The notes beneath the pieces are model-generated. The model was given only the letters and a program-made list of their open reading frames with translations, was not told the origin of the DNA and did not search any database. 64,000 nucleotides of DNA. It comes from WHTK01 sp963731765 (lineage in GTDB: Bacteria > Chloroflexota > Dehalococcoidia > DSTF01 > WHTK01). Made by a program: the position numbers and the translations under genes. The DNA is taken from positions 1 to 64,000 of the forward strand of contig CAVSWS010000039.1 of the NCBI GenBank assembly GCA_963731765.1. The letters run 5' to 3'. The stretch's first letter is position 1, and each line of letters begins with the position of its first letter. Positions 63,561 through 64,000 of the stretch are shown in pieces.

Positions 63561-64000
63561 TCAGCAGTCGAACACCGACCAGCAGATGGCGTTACGCAAC
63601 CGCTGGTCGTCGAGGACGAGCTCGCGAATTGCCTCCGGGAGCTGGTCGCGCTGCCATCGGCACTCGAGTCGCCCTGCGATAACGCCGTCTCGCTTCGGAA
63701 CGTCAGCACGCACGGCCTTGATCGCGTAGGCAGCTGCACCGAGCTCGTGCGCGGCCACGTGTGCGACGGCCGCGGCCTGGCCCGCAGCGTAGGCGGCAAA
63801 CCGCGCCGGCCCAGTCAGATCTCGGGCCGCGCCCATTGCCTGCCCACCCGCCGCGCGAGCCTGCATCATCTTGACTTCGCCACGCACCCACGCCCGAGCA
63901 TGCTCTATCGCCTGGCGCGGTCTCGGGTCGTCGGGGCGAGCCGCCTCGAAGCGATCGAGGACGTGCTCCGCACAGGATGCCGCCCACAGGGCCAGGAGCC
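63561..64000 (-). CDS. Imm-5-like/putative immunity-type alpha-helical protein (partial)
   Basis: The 3' part of a gene running in from beyond the right edge; 146 codons are visible. Reading LLALWAASCAEHVLDRFEAA, PDDPRPRQAIEHARAWVRGE, then an Ala-rich helical run (FAAYAAGQAAAVAHVAAHEL then GAAAYAIKAVRA) and a late LECRWQRDQLPEAIRELVL, it resembles proteins annotated as putative immunity protein/Imm-5-like domain. Such proteins are also found without toxins. N-terminus is missing, so the assignment is moderate. Confidence 0.65.
   Translation of the reverse strand, partial: LLALWAASCAEHVLDRFEAARPDDPRPRQAIEHARAWVRGEVKMMQARAAGGQAMGAARDLTGPARFAAYAAGQAAAVAHVAAHELGAAAYAIKAVRADVPKRDGVIAGRLECRWQRDQLPEAIRELVLDDQRLRNAICWSVFDC

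Overview
This is about 64 kb of GC-rich bacterial chromosome with densely packed, mostly operonic genes. Gene content and style (a T-box leader on a threonyl-tRNA synthetase lacking TGS, an NrtR-type NAD regulon, SufR-SufCB-D-S-U, ThyX, cydAB, repeated DinB proteins, F420/flavin luciferase-like oxidoreductases and several Rieske oxygenases) suggest a Chloroflexota lineage, possibly Dehalococcoidia/SAR202-like. That placement is inference; no rRNA gene is present. Promoters that can be read are sigma-70-like (TTGACA/TTGACG, 17 bp, TAGCAT/TACGAT/TATACT).

Region 1 (1-16 kb): dtd, then an NAD biosynthesis block: nadB-nadC-P-loop kinase on the minus strand, nadA further on, and the Nudix/winged-helix regulator NrtR. 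Three near-identical palindromes (core AGTGTCA-N3-TGACACT) sit just downstream of strong promoters of nadB (one site) and nadA (two sites), so regulator, operators and targets all lie in the window. Between them are decayed or frameshifted genes (aminoglycoside phosphotransferase, ornithine cyclodeaminase family, GNATs, a FlaR-like NTPase). A GNAT/YjbR/DinB/DinB cluster and miaB follow.

Region 2 (15-32 kb): a K+ channel with RCK domains, a VWA + MoxR/ChlI-like AAA pair, a coiled-coil protein, tRNA-Val(GAC) divergent from a T-box-controlled thrS, a Dph6-like ATPase, small membrane proteins, a stalked surface protein, a split biotin carboxylase/biotin carrier pair, cydAB, a tiny membrane protein behind a strong promoter with a 7-1-7 palindrome, and a DedA protein.

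Region 3 (32-54 kb): gltBD; a long minus-strand suf operon (sufR-sufC-sufB-DinB-sufD-Rieske ferredoxin-sufS-sufU-MIP18) with a candidate operator at its head; uppS; glutaredoxin-like protein; PIN toxin/antitoxin; thyX; prepilin peptidase; a stand-alone PEP-synthase ATP-grasp module; fabF; gamma-carbonic anhydrase.

Region 4 (54-64 kb): an accessory catabolic cluster: aldo/keto reductase, two luciferase-like oxidoreductases, two tandem Rieske ring-hydroxylating oxygenases, a deazaflavin-dependent (DDN-like) protein, an extradiol-type dioxygenase, a double-EthD protein and a DinB protein, which together look like an aromatic/xenobiotic oxidation set.

About ten genes, including core ones (sufC, sufU, cydB), carry single-base frameshifts. 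The simplest explanation is consensus indel error in the assembly for many of them, whereas the phosphotransferase and one GNAT have several breaks each and may be true pseudogenes.
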